Shown piece by piece: positions 17,828 to 29,853 of a stretch of DNA of 64,000 nucleotides. The position numbers and the translations under genes were made by a program. The notes beneath the pieces were generated by a model that saw only the letters and a list, made by a program, of their open reading frames with translations, ran no database searches and was not told the DNA's origin. Source of the stretch: Gallionella sp. (lineage in GTDB: Bacteria > Pseudomonadota > Gammaproteobacteria > Burkholderiales > Gallionellaceae); NCBI GenBank assembly GCA_017880865.1, contig JADGRL010000004.1:1-64000 (forward strand), in the 5' to 3' direction. The first letter of the stretch is position 1. Every line of letters starts with the position of its first letter.

Positions 17828-18552
17828 GCCATTCCTTTTATCTGTTGTGAAATTTCGTGCAACGCCCGCAGCGGATCCGACGCTTGAGTGATCGGGCGAC
17901 CGATCACCAGATAGCTAGCACCCGCTTGCAGTGCGGCAAGCGGCGTCATCACCCGCGACTGGTCGTCCGGGTGCCCGGCCAAAAGTTTTCCGGCGAGGCT
18001 TGCTTGTGCAGGCCGGATGCCCGGAGTCACCAAACAAAAGTTATTGCCACAATGTGATCGCAACAAGGCCGCTTCCTGTGCGGAACAGACCACCCCATCC
18101 AGCCCGCTGTCGCGCGCCAGCACAGCCAGACGCAGCACCATCTCGGCAGGTGTGGCGTTGATGCCAAGCTCGGACAAATCTTCCTGCGCCATACTGGTGA
18201 GCACAGTCACAGCAATCAGCTTCGGACGCTGTGTACTGCCAACCATCGCATCAACAGCCGCTTCCATCATCCGGCGTCCGCCCAGCGCATGCACATTCAC
18301 CATCCAAACTCCCAAACTGGCTGCGGCTTTGCAGGCCTGCGCGGTGGTGTTGGGGATGTCGTGGAATTTCAAGTCGAGAAAAACCTCGAATCCGCGCTGC
18401 ATCAGTTGTTCCAGCAAGGCCGGGCCGGTGGCTGTGAAGAGTTCCTTGCCTACTTTCAACCGGCACAACGATGGCTCCAGTCTGTCGGCCAGAGCCAGCG
18501 CGGGCCGAGCTTCCGGATAATCCAGCGCGATGATGATTTTCGGGTCGCTCAC
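17824..18552 (-). CDS. pyrF: Orotidine 5'-phosphate decarboxylase
   Basis: Makes UMP from OMP. The 242-residue TIM barrel begins [15 protein letters not shown] and contains the catalytic [10 protein letters not shown] tetrad segment (Lys and Asp residues), VNVHALGG and VTPGIRP, with [11 protein letters not shown] at the phosphate-binding end. The GTG start at 18552 overlaps the lapB stop (GTGA) and matches the family N-terminus; the longer frame from 18651 only reads back into lapB. Embedded between LPS genes by overlapping codons on both sides, so it is co-translated with them. Confidence 0.95.
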   Translation of the reverse strand: MSDPKIIIALDYPEARPALALADRLEPSLCRLKVGKELFTATGPALLEQLMQRGFEVFLDLKFHDIPNTTAQACKAAASLGVWMVNVHALGGRRMMEAAVDAMVGSTQRPKLIAVTVLTSMAQEDLSELGINATPAEMVLRLAVLARDSGLDGVVCSAQEAALLRSHCGNNFCLVTPGIRPAQASLAGKLLAGHPDDQSRVMTPLAALQAGASYLVIGRPITQASDPLRALHEISQQIKGMA

Positions 18553-19724
18553 AACGGCATTCCGGTTTCTTCGCCACGACGCGGCGAGTAGCTGCCCCAA
18601 GCCAGACAGGCCGGACAGTGCCAGTAGAACTGGCGCGCCTTGAAGCCGCAATGGTCACAATGATATGTGGCCAGATTGCGCGTACGTTTGTGGACTAAAT
18701 TTTTCACCAGTTCGATATCGGCGCGCATGCCCGCTGGCACTTCCAGCAGTCTTGCTTCGAGCAATTTATCCAGGCCCAGCAAGGTCGGGTTTCGCTCCAA
18801 CTCATCGCGCACCAGTTGGTAAGCTGCTGCGTGACCCTCGTTTTTCAGCACACCATCGAACACCACATTCATCAAGTCCAGCGAATGATATTTGCTCAAG
18901 TATTCGCGCAACAAGGCAATGCCGTCTACTTCACGATTCAGGCTGCGATAGGCATTCAACAGACGTTCCGCAACCAGCGGCAGATATTGTGCATCCTGCG
19001 CTTCGATGCTTTTCCAGACGTGGATCGCGTCATCAAACTTGCCATAGGCTACGAGCCAATCACCCAACATCATGCTGGCACGCACCGCGTTAGGATCATC
19101 CTGCAACGCCTGCTGCAAATGGGTACGTGCCGCGACCGGATTGTCCTTCGCAATTTCTTCACTCGCCAGTTCGCAATAGAAAAAAGCGGCCTGCTTGCCG
19201 TATGACTGTCCGGTTACCGCCGTCAACCGTCTAGCCACCGCAATCGCCTTGAGCCAGTCATGTTCTTTTTGAAACAACTCCAGCAGAAACTCCAGAGACT
19301 GTTTGGCATATGGGGTACTTTCCAATTCGCTGAACAGACTCTCGGCGCGATCCAGAATTCCGGCTTTCAGATAATCCTGAGCCAGCTCGAAGATCGCGTG
19401 CTGGCGTTTATCATCGTCAAGATCGGCTCTGTCCACCAGATTGTGATGCATACGCAAAGCACGATCCACCTCGCCGCGACGCCGGAACAGACTGCCCAGC
19501 GCGAAGTGCAGCTCGACCGTTTGCGGATCGACTTTCACCACTTCAATGAAAGCTTCAATGGCCTTATCCTGTTGCTCATTGAGCAAGAAGTTCAGCCCCT
19601 GAAAGTACGAATGCGGCAGCACATTCGATTGTGAGAGCAAATCTTTAATGTCGATGCGTGCGGCCAGCCATCCCATCCCAAAGAACAGCGGGAATATCAG
19701 CAGCATCCAGAGTTGAAATTCCAT
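18549..19724 (-). CDS. lapB: Lipopolysaccharide assembly protein B (TPR, rubredoxin-type zinc site)
   Basis: Inner-membrane TPR protein (YciM) that tunes LpxC proteolysis and LPS output. The 391-residue chain has an N-terminal membrane anchor ([20 protein letters not shown]), about nine TPR-like helical pairs, and a C-terminal rubredoxin-like metal site [18 protein letters not shown]. Length and architecture match E. coli LapB (389). It lies directly downstream of lapA. Confidence 0.95.
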   Translation of the reverse strand: MEFQLWMLLIFPLFFGMGWLAARIDIKDLLSQSNVLPHSYFQGLNFLLNEQQDKAIEAFIEVVKVDPQTVELHFALGSLFRRRGEVDRALRMHHNLVDRADLDDDKRQHAIFELAQDYLKAGILDRAESLFSELESTPYAKQSLEFLLELFQKEHDWLKAIAVARRLTAVTGQSYGKQAAFFYCELASEEIAKDNPVAARTHLQQALQDDPNAVRASMMLGDWLVAYGKFDDAIHVWKSIEAQDAQYLPLVAERLLNAYRSLNREVDGIALLREYLSKYHSLDLMNVVFDGVLKNEGHAAAYQLVRDELERNPTLLGLDKLLEARLLEVPAGMRADIELVKNLVHKRTRNLATYHCDHCGFKARQFYWHCPACLAWGSYSPRRGEETGMPL

Positions 19725-19793
19725 AACTTGAGCTATTTATCCGGAAAAAATCAGTTTAATAAATTGAGGATTTGAGGTTTGTACCGGTTGTTT

Positions 19794-20078
19794 TTATCCG
19801 GGTTGTTGCGTATCGTCGATTCCGGAAAGTTTATCCTTGACCCGGACATCACGCTTCAGAGCCGCGATTTCACGGCTTTGCTTGAGCACATTGGCAAACA
19901 TCGCGAGTACGCCGACGGCAGCGCCTGCGACAAAAAATATCAGCAGCACAATCACCAAAGATGACTGCCACTCGTAGCCGAAAAAGTAACGCAATGTGAT
20001 CGGCTGATCGTTTTTGACTGCAAAGCCCAGCAGCACGATGAACATCACTGCCCGTAAAATCCAATTGAGATAACGCAT
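19794..20078 (-). CDS. lapA: Lipopolysaccharide assembly protein A domain protein
   Basis: A 94-residue protein with two membrane spans (WILRAVMFIVLLGFAV and SLVIVLLIFFVAGAAVGVLAMF) followed by a short cytoplasmic coiled coil (LKQSREIAALKRDVRVKDKL). This is the YciS/LapA (DUF1049) layout. Position immediately before lapB supports it. Confidence 0.93.
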   Translation of the reverse strand: MRYLNWILRAVMFIVLLGFAVKNDQPITLRYFFGYEWQSSLVIVLLIFFVAGAAVGVLAMFANVLKQSREIAALKRDVRVKDKLSGIDDTQQPG

Positions 20079-20171
20079 GGCACACCCCGATTAAAATCAT
20101 CGCAACGATAGCATAAAAAATGGCGGCTATACCTTGCGATATGCCGCCACTTGAACTGCTTCAAACCAAAA

Positions 20172-20459
20172 TCAAGTCTTGTGTTCGCAGACCCGTTCCC
20201 TGAGTTCCTTGCCCGCCTTGAAATGCGGCACATACTTGGCCGGCACTTTCACCTTGTCGCCGGTCTTGGGATTGCGCCCCTGACGCGGTGGCCGGTAATT
20301 CAGGCCAAAGCTGCCGAAGCCGCGAATCTCGACACGTCCACCGCGCGACAGCGTGGCGGACAAGGCATCCAGAATCACTTTAACGGCAAGCTCGGCATCC
20401 TTGGCCAGCAGTTGCGGATGCAGCTCGGCCAATTTTGCAATCAAGTCAGAACGAATCAT
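20172..20459 (-). CDS. ihfB: Integration host factor subunit beta
   Basis: DNA-bending histone-like subunit, 95 residues. The sequence starts [17 protein letters not shown] and has the DNA-arm signature [16 protein letters not shown] followed by [11 protein letters not shown] and [15 protein letters not shown]. It partners IHF-alpha, encoded elsewhere. Located 14 bp after rpsA as in many proteobacteria. Confidence 0.97.
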   Translation of the reverse strand: MIRSDLIAKLAELHPQLLAKDAELAVKVILDALSATLSRGGRVEIRGFGSFGLNYRPPRQGRNPKTGDKVKVPAKYVPHFKAGKELRERVCEHKT

Positions 20460-20473
20460 AACGAACCTCGTAC

Positions 20474-22195
<1,722 letters not shown>

Positions 22196-22241
22196 CGGAT
22201 ATACCCAAGATTAAAACCGTTTGCACGGCGGTTAGTTAAAT

Positions 22242-22270
22242 TTCCCGTTGACGGAGAGTCAAACGGGGCC
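22242..22270 (-). terminator. Hairpin after aroA-cmk stop codon
   Basis: Read on the minus strand, the fusion gene ends in TAG followed at once by CCCCGTTTGAC, a short loop, and GTCAACGGG, a near-perfect stem, then AAATTT. It may partly separate aroA-cmk from rpsA or shape the rpsA leader. Confidence 0.5.
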
Positions 22271-24228
22271 TAGCTTTTGGAACATTTCGCCGAGTAGCTT
22301 GCCAGCACTTCCCCAACTGCCTGCTCGATGTTCAGAGCCGTGGTATCCAGCAGACTTGCACCCGGTGCCTGTTGCAGCGGAGATGCGCTACGCTGAGTAT
22401 CTCTCTCGTCGCGCGTGCGTATATCCAGCAAAAGGTCGGTCATATTAGCACCGATTCCTTTTTCCATCAACTGCTTATACCTGCGCTCGGCCCGCACCTC
22501 GGCACTGGCGGTCAAAAATATTTTCAACGCCGCGTCCGGAAACACCACCGAAGCCATATCGCGCCCATCCGCCACCAGGCCCGGGACCTGGCGAAAAGCA
22601 TGCTGCTTGTCCAGCAGGGCCGCGCGCACCAAAAGCAGCGCCGCCACTTTGGACGCGTCAGATGCACATTGTTCGCCGCGCAACTCCTCGCCAACCAAAG
22701 CACCATCCAGCCAGATTTTCTCCCCCTCGAAACGGATCTCCATGCGTTCAGCCAAGGCCGCTAGGCTAGTCTCATCGGTCAGCGCTATGCCGTCGCGTCG
22801 TGCCGCTACCGCCAGCAGGCGATACAGCGCGCCGCTGTCGAGATAGTGATAACCCAGTTTGGCGGCAACGCGTTGCGCCACTGTGCCCTTGCCCGATGCC
22901 GAAGGCCCGTCGATCGCGATCACTGGCACGGCTTGCGTCACTTTGGCAAATTCTGAGAAATAATCCGGGAAGGTTTTGGCGACACAGCCTGGGTCGTTGA
23001 TGCGCACGCCCGTACCGCCGAACGCGGCCAGCGAAAAACACATCGCCATGCGGTGATCGTCGTAGGTATCAATCGTCGCATGCTTGATTTGTGCGGGCGG
23101 TGTGATGCGGATGTAATCCGCGCCTTCTTCCACCGTCGCGCCAACCTTGCGCAATTCGGTCGCCATCGCCTTGATGCGGTCGGTTTCCTTGACGCGCCAA
23201 CTGGCGATGTTGCGCAGCGTGGTCGTGCCCTCGGCGTACAACGCGACCACCGCCAGCGTCATCGCCGCATCGGGAAAGCGATTGCAATCGAGGTCGACGG
23301 CTTTTAGCTTGCCGTTCGAAGGGGAGCTCGCCTTTATAGAGTTGGAGCCCCACTCAATATTGACGCCCATTTTTTTTTGTAACGCAATAGCAAAAAGTAC
23401 ATCTGGCTGCACGCTATTCCAACCAACGCCTTCCACGCATACTGCTGAATCTTTCCCGATTGCGCCCGCAGCGAGGAAATATGAGGCGGACGAGGCATCG
23501 CCTTCAACGAAAATTTCCTTCGTCGACACATAGTGACTGCCAGCATTTACAGTAAATCTATGCCAGCCTTCACGCTCCACGACAACACCAAACTTCAACA
23601 TCATTGCTATCGTAATTCCAATGTACGGCTGGGAAATTAGTTCGCCCACCACCTCGACCTTCATTGTGCGATTTAGCAATGGCAAGGCCATCAACAAGCC
23701 GGTCAGGAATTGGCTCGATACATCGCCGCGCACCTGCACAATATCGCCAGCCAACTTGGCTGGAGAAATCTGCAACGGCGGAAAACCTTCGTTACCCAGA
23801 TAGCGGATGTCGGCACCTAGTTGACGCAACGCATCGACCAGATCGCCGATAGGGCGCTCGTGCATGCGCGGCACGCCGGACAGTTCATAATGCCCACCAG
23901 CCAAGGCCAGTGCCGCCGTGAGCGGACGGAATGCCGTGCCCGCGTTGCCGAGAAACAGCTTGGCTTCCTTCACCCGAAAATTCCCGCCACAGCCCGTGAT
24001 GCGATAGGCGTTGTCGCCTAATGAATCGACTTTCACGTCCAATGTGTGCAAAGCATCGAGCATGCGCTCGGTGTCGTCGGAATGCAGCAGGTCGCGCACT
24101 GTTGTTTCGCCTTCGGCCAGTGCAGCCAGCAGCAACACGCGATTGGAGATACTTTTCGAGCCGGGCAGACGCACCGAACCATGTGCGGACATTAAAGGAG
24201 GGAGATCAATAAAATTTACGGCTGTCAT
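22270..24228 (-). CDS. aroA-cmk: Bifunctional EPSP synthase / cytidylate kinase
   Basis: One 652-residue chain. Residues 1 to about 430 are 3-phosphoshikimate 1-carboxyvinyltransferase of the shikimate pathway: [48 protein letters not shown] and [13 protein letters not shown]. After a linker ([13 protein letters not shown]) residues about 433-652 are CMP/dCMP kinase: P-loop [42 protein letters not shown] and [15 protein letters not shown]. No stop or start codon divides the two. This fusion is known in some betaproteobacteria; in most bacteria the genes are separate neighbours. Confidence 0.95.
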   Translation of the reverse strand: MTAVNFIDLPPLMSAHGSVRLPGSKSISNRVLLLAALAEGETTVRDLLHSDDTERMLDALHTLDVKVDSLGDNAYRITGCGGNFRVKEAKLFLGNAGTAFRPLTAALALAGGHYELSGVPRMHERPIGDLVDALRQLGADIRYLGNEGFPPLQISPAKLAGDIVQVRGDVSSQFLTGLLMALPLLNRTMKVEVVGELISQPYIGITIAMMLKFGVVVEREGWHRFTVNAGSHYVSTKEIFVEGDASSASYFLAAGAIGKDSAVCVEGVGWNSVQPDVLFAIALQKKMGVNIEWGSNSIKASSPSNGKLKAVDLDCNRFPDAAMTLAVVALYAEGTTTLRNIASWRVKETDRIKAMATELRKVGATVEEGADYIRITPPAQIKHATIDTYDDHRMAMCFSLAAFGGTGVRINDPGCVAKTFPDYFSEFAKVTQAVPVIAIDGPSASGKGTVAQRVAAKLGYHYLDSGALYRLLAVAARRDGIALTDETSLAALAERMEIRFEGEKIWLDGALVGEELRGEQCASDASKVAALLLVRAALLDKQHAFRQVPGLVADGRDMASVVFPDAALKIFLTASAEVRAERRYKQLMEKGIGANMTDLLLDIRTRDERDTQRSASPLQQAPGASLLDTTALNIEQAVGEVLASYSAKCSKS

Positions 24229-24264
24229 TGCGATCGAATTGGGTAGCTAATTTGCAAAGGCGCG

Positions 24265-24270
24265 ATGATA
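24265..24270 (-). promoter_or_regulatory. Putative aroA-cmk -10 box
   Basis: The minus strand reads TATCAT followed by CGCGCC, a -10 element with a GC-rich discriminator like those before purL, pcnB and panD, about 37 nt before the start codon. Confidence 0.4.
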
Positions 24271-24386
24271 CCGCAAAGCGAATGACTAGCGACAGGCTCA
24301 GCCCGACTTATGTCTGGTATGTCATGCCATTGTCACACTCCCCCCATAAAATCTGCGCCATCCCGATACCAACAGGAGATTTTTGA

Positions 24387-25736
24387 ATGCGTCGAGGACA
24401 CAACACGGGAAATGACATTGCTTCGCTGGTCATCCCTTTGGAACCCATCGCACCCGAGGTCACTCTGGAAGAAGTGGCCAACATGTTTCTGTACCCGGAC
24501 AATGCCAATGTGCTGTCGCTGCCGGTCGTAGACAATGGTCGCCCGGTCGGCGTGATCAGCCGTTACCGCTTTTTGGACATTTACCTCAAGCCTTATGGCC
24601 GCGAGTTGCATGGCAAGCGTCCCATCAGTGCCTACATGAGCAATGCTCCGCTGCTGGTGGCGCATGACCAGCCGCTGGCGGAAGCCGCGCAGCATGTCGC
24701 GGAACACATGCGGTTCCCGCTGACCGAAGATTTCATCATCACCGAACATGGCATTTATGTTGGTGTGGGTTTTGTGGTGGATCTGCTCAAGGCAATAGAA
24801 GTGCAGATGCGCGCAAATTCCGACGAGTTGAATCAGGCCTATTCTCGGCTCAAGTCTTCGCAGCTCGCGCTGGTGCAATCAGAAAAAATGGCCTCGCTGG
24901 GACAAATGGTGGCGGGGATCGCGCACGAAATCAACACGCCATTGGGTTATGTGCAGAACAATGTCGCCATGGGACAGGAACTATTCGCGCAGGTGCAGGC
25001 GATGATTGCGGGCTACGAGGCGCTGGTGGACGGTCTGCTGAACCCTCAGGCTGATGAAGCACAAATAACGACGCTCATGCAGCAGGTCGCCACCATGCGC
25101 GCCGACATCAACGCCCATGCAATGCTCGGCGAGATGCAGGGGTTGATGACCGATTCGCTGTATGGCATCGGCCAGATTTCCGAACTGGTGCTCAACCTGA
25201 AGAATTTCTCGCGCATGGATGCCGCGATGACAGATACCGTGAACCTGAACGACTGCATCGAGAGCGCGCTCAACATCGGCCGCAATGTGCTCAAGAGCAA
25301 GGTCGAGCTGATCAAGGAACTGGGCGAACTACCCAAGATCACCTGCGCCCCGTCGCAGCTCAATCAGGTGTTTCTCAACCTGTTCACCAATGCCGCCCAG
25401 GCGATGGAGACGAGTGGCCGCCTGCTCATCAAGACCTGGCATGTAGACGGCATGGTGTATGCCAGTGTGGCCGATACGGGACTAGGCATCCAGCCTGAAA
25501 ATCTATCGCGCATCTTCGATCCCTTTTTTACCACCAAGCCGGTGGGCGAAGGCACCGGGCTGGGGCTGGCCATCAGCCAACAAATTATCCAGCAGCACGG
25601 CGGCGAAATTCGCGTGGAATCAAGCGTGGGTGCAGGCACCTGTTTCTACATCCGGCTGCCAGCCCGTTCTGCTGCTGGCGCTCCACGGGACGGCACGACT
25701 TTACAAACGCCGCCCACCGTGCTGCGTACGGCCTGA
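24387..25736 (+). CDS. CBS-domain sensor histidine kinase
   Basis: A 449-residue soluble kinase without membrane spans. Residues about 18-130 form a CBS-pair-like input module (LPVVDNGRPVGVISRYRF, FIITEHGIYVGVG), then a coiled linker and a dimerisation helix with the phospho-acceptor His180 (QMVAGIAHEINTPLGYV). The ATPase domain shows LNQVFLNLFTNAAQAM (N box), DTGLGI and GEGTGLGLAISQ (G boxes). The same input module is in the EAL-GGDEF protein at 62182. The response regulator 42 bp downstream is the evident partner. SD ACAGGAG precedes the ATG. Confidence 0.9.
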   Translation: MRRGHNTGNDIASLVIPLEPIAPEVTLEEVANMFLYPDNANVLSLPVVDNGRPVGVISRYRFLDIYLKPYGRELHGKRPISAYMSNAPLLVAHDQPLAEAAQHVAEHMRFPLTEDFIITEHGIYVGVGFVVDLLKAIEVQMRANSDELNQAYSRLKSSQLALVQSEKMASLGQMVAGIAHEINTPLGYVQNNVAMGQELFAQVQAMIAGYEALVDGLLNPQADEAQITTLMQQVATMRADINAHAMLGEMQGLMTDSLYGIGQISELVLNLKNFSRMDAAMTDTVNLNDCIESALNIGRNVLKSKVELIKELGELPKITCAPSQLNQVFLNLFTNAAQAMETSGRLLIKTWHVDGMVYASVADTGLGIQPENLSRIFDPFFTTKPVGEGTGLGLAISQQIIQQHGGEIRVESSVGAGTCFYIRLPARSAAGAPRDGTTLQTPPTVLRTA

Positions 25737-25777
25737 TTTCTATCAACACCAAATTACTGTCAACTAAAGGAGACATC

Positions 25778-26692
25778 ATGAACAAACCTACCCTGCTGCT
25801 GATTGACGATGAAGAACGCATTTTGCGCTCGTTGCGCATGCTGTTTTTCACCGGTTACAACGTGCACATGACCACCGACCCTCACGAAGCCATCCGCATC
25901 CTGCGCGACGAGAAAGTGCATGTGATCGTGAGCGACCAGCGCATGCCGATTATGCAAGGTTCCGAATTGCTGCGCATCGCCCGCGAGACCTCGCCATCCA
26001 CGATGCGCATCCTGCTCACTGGCTACTCGGACATAAAGGCGTCCATCGCCAGCGTCAATGAAGGCGAGGTGTTTCGCTACCTGCTCAAGCCGTGGAACGC
26101 CGAAGAAGTAAAACAGACCGTCGCCCAAGCCGCCGCTATCGCCGAGGCCAGCTTCGCCCTGCAGCAATCGCACGTTGAAATAGTCGCCAGCGCGCCCGAG
26201 AAGAAGCCGCGCGTGCTAATCATGGATGACGATGAGTCCACGGCGCAAGCGGTGCAAGAAGTATTGCATGATCGTTGTGAGATCATCTGGGCATCCAATG
26301 CGCAGCATGCCATGGAGGAACTGGCAAAGCAGGATATTTCCGTCGTGATATCCGACTTGATGCTGGGCGACACCAACGTGAGCTACATACTCAAGACCAT
26401 CAAGCAGATCAACCCGCAGACGCAATGCATCGTGGTCACCTCATTCGACGACACTTCGCGCCTGATTGATCTCATCAACCAAGCGCAGATAGCCCGCTAT
26501 TTGTCCAAACCCATACACAAGAGCATGCTGGCGCGCGATCTGGAATACCTGCTCAAACGTTTTTATGCGTTGAGTAATTTACCCGCGCTGCAAAAAAGCC
26601 AGAGCGTGGCACCGATCAACGACCCGCAGGAAAAGCTGTTATCCCTGAATTTTATGGGTCTGCTAAACCGCCTGCGCAATGTCACTCCATAG
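25778..26692 (+). CDS. Response regulator with two receiver domains
   Basis: A 304-residue protein made of two REC domains and a short tail. REC1 (about 5-120) has the acidic pair DDEE, phosphoacceptor Asp53 (VSDQRMP) and Lys104 (LLKPW), as in RpfG/HD-GYP-type receivers. REC2 (about 145-260) has MDDDES, Asp193 (ISDLMLG) and Lys244 (LSKPI). No DNA-binding or enzymatic output follows, so it may act as a phosphorelay intermediate or by protein contact. SD AAAGGAG at 25766-25772. Ends at a hairpin shared with the nuo operon. Confidence 0.9.
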   Translation: MNKPTLLLIDDEERILRSLRMLFFTGYNVHMTTDPHEAIRILRDEKVHVIVSDQRMPIMQGSELLRIARETSPSTMRILLTGYSDIKASIASVNEGEVFRYLLKPWNAEEVKQTVAQAAAIAEASFALQQSHVEIVASAPEKKPRVLIMDDDESTAQAVQEVLHDRCEIIWASNAQHAMEELAKQDISVVISDLMLGDTNVSYILKTIKQINPQTQCIVVTSFDDTSRLIDLINQAQIARYLSKPIHKSMLARDLEYLLKRFYALSNLPALQKSQSVAPINDPQEKLLSLNFMGLLNRLRNVTP

Positions 26693-26701
26693 AATAAAGC
26701 G

Positions 26702-26734
26702 GCATGGTTGCCGGTCTACCACCGGCAACCATGC
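26702..26734. terminator. Convergent hairpin between response regulator and nuoN
   Basis: Perfect 14-bp stem GCATGGTTGCCGGT (26702-26715) / ACCGGCAACCATGC (26721-26734) with loop CTACC, in the 79 bp between the two convergent units. There is no T tract, so termination may need Rho or the stem may protect mRNA ends. Confidence 0.6.
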
Positions 26735-26771
26735 ACCCAACTCTAGCTAATCCAACCCATACAACGAGTCT

Positions 26772-28229
26772 TTAATGCAGCAACAAGGATTGCTGGACGG
26801 ACACCGCGCATACCGACATCAGCGTGCTGGGCAGCAAACCCAGCACCAATACGCCCAGACCATTCACGCTGATCAACAGCGTGGTGTCGTGTGTAAAGGT
26901 AATCGGCGCATGACTTTCCGGCGCGTCGAAATACATCAGCTTGACGATGCGCAGGTAATAGAACGCGCCGATCAGCGAGAGCATTACCGCCACGACCGCC
27001 AGCCAGATGTGTCCCGTTTGCACGACGGCATTGAGCACAGAGAATTTTGCGTAAAAACCCACGGTAGGCGGCACGCCGGCCATCGAGAACATCAGCAACA
27101 TCATCAGGAAAGCGAGCCACGGACTGCGCTGGTTGAGACCTTTGAAGTCGTTGAGGGTGTCGGCCTCGAAGCCCGCTCTGGACAACAGCATGATCATGCC
27201 GAACGCACCCAGCGACATCATCACATAAATCACCGCGTAGAACATCGATGAGCCGTAGCCCTCGATGTTGCCGCTGATAAAGCCCAGCAACAAGAAGCCC
27301 ATGTGCGCGATGGTCGAATAGGCGAACATGCGCTTGAGATTGGTTTGCGCAATCGCGGTGATGTTGCCGAGCGCCATCGAACCGATGGAGAGAATGATCA
27401 GCATGCCCGACCAGTGTTGCACCTGCGGTTGCAAACCTTCAACCAGAATTCTTGCTACGAAAGCAAAGGCGGCGAGTTTCGGAGCGGAACCGATCAGCAT
27501 GGTCATCGCGGTCGGTGCACCGTGATACACGTCCGGCACCCACATATGAAACGGCACCGCGCCCAGCTTGAAGGCCAGACCTGAAACCACGAACACCAGG
27601 CCGAACACCAGCAAGGTTTTATTCGCATGGCCAGAATGGATAGAGCTTGACACCGCGCCTAGTTCCAGCGATCCGGTCGCGCCATACAGCATGGACATGC
27701 CGTACAGCAGCAGTCCGGAAGCTAACGCGCCAAGGATGAAATATTTCATCGCTGCTTCGGTGGCGATGGCGGAATCGCGTTGCAAGGCGACCATCGCATA
27801 CAGACTCAGGGAGAGCAATTCCAGACCGAGATACAGCGTCAGAAAATGGTTGGCGGAAATCATCACCATCATGCCGAGTGTGGCGAACAGGGTCAGCACC
27901 ATGAATTCACCGGTGAACAGACCTCTCACGGTGAGATACTGCCTTGAATACACCAGCATCATCGAAACGGCGATGTAGGTCAGCAGCTTCAACACATCGG
28001 ACATCAAATCATCCACGAACATGTTGTGAAAGACATACGCCACGCCGTTTTCATGCGTGCCCACGGTGATCAGCGCACAGGCCATCAAGGTGAGTTGCGC
28101 CAGCAGGTAAGTGACCATCCGGCCGCTTTGCTTGATCAGCTGATCCGCAATCAGAATCACACACGTCATGATCAGCAGGAATATCTCCGCGCTGGCTGGC
28201 ATCAAATTAGTCATCAAGTCCATATTCAT
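26772..28229 (-). CDS. nuoN: NADH-quinone oxidoreductase subunit N
   Basis: Antiporter-like membrane subunit of complex I, 485 residues, about 14 spans. Key conserved residues appear in [21 protein letters not shown] (transmembrane-5 Glu region), [20 protein letters not shown] and [19 protein letters not shown]. Last gene of the operon; 83 bp separate it from nuoM, with a small inverted repeat (TAGCTGGTAGC / GCTACGAGCTA, 28251-28293). Confidence 0.97.
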   Translation of the reverse strand: MNMDLMTNLMPASAEIFLLIMTCVILIADQLIKQSGRMVTYLLAQLTLMACALITVGTHENGVAYVFHNMFVDDLMSDVLKLLTYIAVSMMLVYSRQYLTVRGLFTGEFMVLTLFATLGMMVMISANHFLTLYLGLELLSLSLYAMVALQRDSAIATEAAMKYFILGALASGLLLYGMSMLYGATGSLELGAVSSSIHSGHANKTLLVFGLVFVVSGLAFKLGAVPFHMWVPDVYHGAPTAMTMLIGSAPKLAAFAFVARILVEGLQPQVQHWSGMLIILSIGSMALGNITAIAQTNLKRMFAYSTIAHMGFLLLGFISGNIEGYGSSMFYAVIYVMMSLGAFGMIMLLSRAGFEADTLNDFKGLNQRSPWLAFLMMLLMFSMAGVPPTVGFYAKFSVLNAVVQTGHIWLAVVAVMLSLIGAFYYLRIVKLMYFDAPESHAPITFTHDTTLLISVNGLGVLVLGLLPSTLMSVCAVSVQQSLLLH

Positions 28230-28312
28230 CTCAAATCAGTCGTTAATTATTAGCTGGTAGCAAAACCCGTTTGGGTGCTCGCTACGAGCTACAGGATGTC
28301 CTCTGTATCTGT

Positions 28313-29803
28313 TTACAACGGCAGCTTGGAACGTGCGGCGTGCACCAGCAAATCATTCACCGACACATGCATGATTTCGCTCAACGGTAGCGGGTACAGC
28401 CCCATGCCCAGCACGGTAAGCGCCAAGATCGCAAAAATTATTGTTTCGCGCAGCGAAAGATCCGTCAGCTTCGCGACATGCGGGTTGGCCACTGCGCCGA
28501 AAATCACGCGCTTGTACATCCACAGCGTGTAGGCCGCACCAAAGATCAACGTGGATGCAGCGGCGAAGGCATACCAGAAATTCGCTTTCACCGCGCCCAG
28601 GATCACCAGGAATTCTCCTACGAATGCGCTGGTGCCGGGCAAGCCGCTGTTGGCCATCGCGAACAGCATGAAGAATGCGGCGAACACCGGCATCGTGTTG
28701 GCCACGCCGCCGTAATCGGCGATGTTGCGTGTATGCATCCGGTCATACAGCACGCCGATACACAGGAACAGCGCGCCGGCCACGAAGCCGTGCGATACCA
28801 TTTGCAGCAACGCGCCTTCCATGCCGTAGCTGTTAAAGATGAATAAGCCCAGCGTGACAAAGCCCATGTGCGAGATCGACGAATACGCCACCAGCTTTTT
28901 CATGTCGGTCTGGGCCAATGCCACCAACCCGATGTACACCACCGCGATCAGCGACAGCGCGATCATCACGCCGGCCAGATGATGGCTGGCATCGGGTGCG
29001 ATAGGTATCGAGAAACGCAGGAAGCCGTAAGCACCTACTTTGAGCATGATCGCCGCCAGAATCACCGAGCCGCCGGTGGGCGCTTCGACGTGCGCATCCG
29101 GCAACCAGGTATGTACCGGGAACATCGGCACCTTGACCGCGAAGGCAAAAAAGAATGCGATGAAAATCAGGATCTGCGCGGTCATCGGGATCGCGACCTG
29201 ATGGAAATCGAGTATCTCGAAGCTGCCGCCGGACTGGTTATACAGATAGATCAACGCCACTAGCATCAGCAGTGAGCCTAACAAGGTGTAGAGGAAAAAC
29301 TTGACCGCCGCATACACGCGGTTCGGGCCGCCCCACACGCCGATGATCAGGAACATCGGGATCAGCATGGTTTCCCAGAATACGTAGAACAGCACCGCAT
29401 CCAGCGCGGCAAACACGCCAATCATGACGCCGGACATGATCAAAAAAGAGGCCATGTATTGCGCGACGCGCTTCTCGATCACCTGCCATCCGGCCAGCAC
29501 CACGATCGGGGTGAAGAAAGCGGTCAGCAAAATGAACAGCACCGAGATACCATCAATCCCCAGGTGATAGTGAATATTGAAGCGTGCGATCCAGTTGTGC
29601 GTCTCGACGAACTGCATCTGGGAGGTGTCGCGCACAAAACCGGTATACAGAGGAATCGTCACCAGAAAGCTCAGTACCGAACCGACGAGGGCCAGGATGC
29701 GCGCCAGCGGTGCGTTTTTGTCGTCGCCAGTGGCTAACACCAGAATGCCGAAAATGATCGGCAACCAGATCGCGACGCTAATTACGGGTAATCCAAAAAT
29801 CAT
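28313..29803 (-). CDS. nuoM: NADH-quinone oxidoreductase subunit M
   Basis: Antiporter-like proton-channel subunit, 496 residues. FYVFWETMLIPMFLIIGVWGG carries the conserved Glu of helix 5; KVPMFPVHTWLPDAHVEAPT and MKKLVAYSSISHMGFVTLG carry the broken-helix and lysine regions. Follows nuoL by 50 bp. Confidence 0.97.
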   Translation of the reverse strand: MIFGLPVISVAIWLPIIFGILVLATGDDKNAPLARILALVGSVLSFLVTIPLYTGFVRDTSQMQFVETHNWIARFNIHYHLGIDGISVLFILLTAFFTPIVVLAGWQVIEKRVAQYMASFLIMSGVMIGVFAALDAVLFYVFWETMLIPMFLIIGVWGGPNRVYAAVKFFLYTLLGSLLMLVALIYLYNQSGGSFEILDFHQVAIPMTAQILIFIAFFFAFAVKVPMFPVHTWLPDAHVEAPTGGSVILAAIMLKVGAYGFLRFSIPIAPDASHHLAGVMIALSLIAVVYIGLVALAQTDMKKLVAYSSISHMGFVTLGLFIFNSYGMEGALLQMVSHGFVAGALFLCIGVLYDRMHTRNIADYGGVANTMPVFAAFFMLFAMANSGLPGTSAFVGEFLVILGAVKANFWYAFAAASTLIFGAAYTLWMYKRVIFGAVANPHVAKLTDLSLRETIIFAILALTVLGMGLYPLPLSEIMHVSVNDLLVHAARSKLPL

Positions 29804-29853
29804 GCTGTTATTCCTTCATTGTATCGCTGCTATCACGCGGTTCAAACCACACA

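Noticed and set aside
28251..28293. Inverted repeat TAGCTGGTAGC / GCTACGAGCTA between nuoM and nuoN as another member of the REP family
   Set aside because: No GTAG foot at a stop codon and only one copy in the window.
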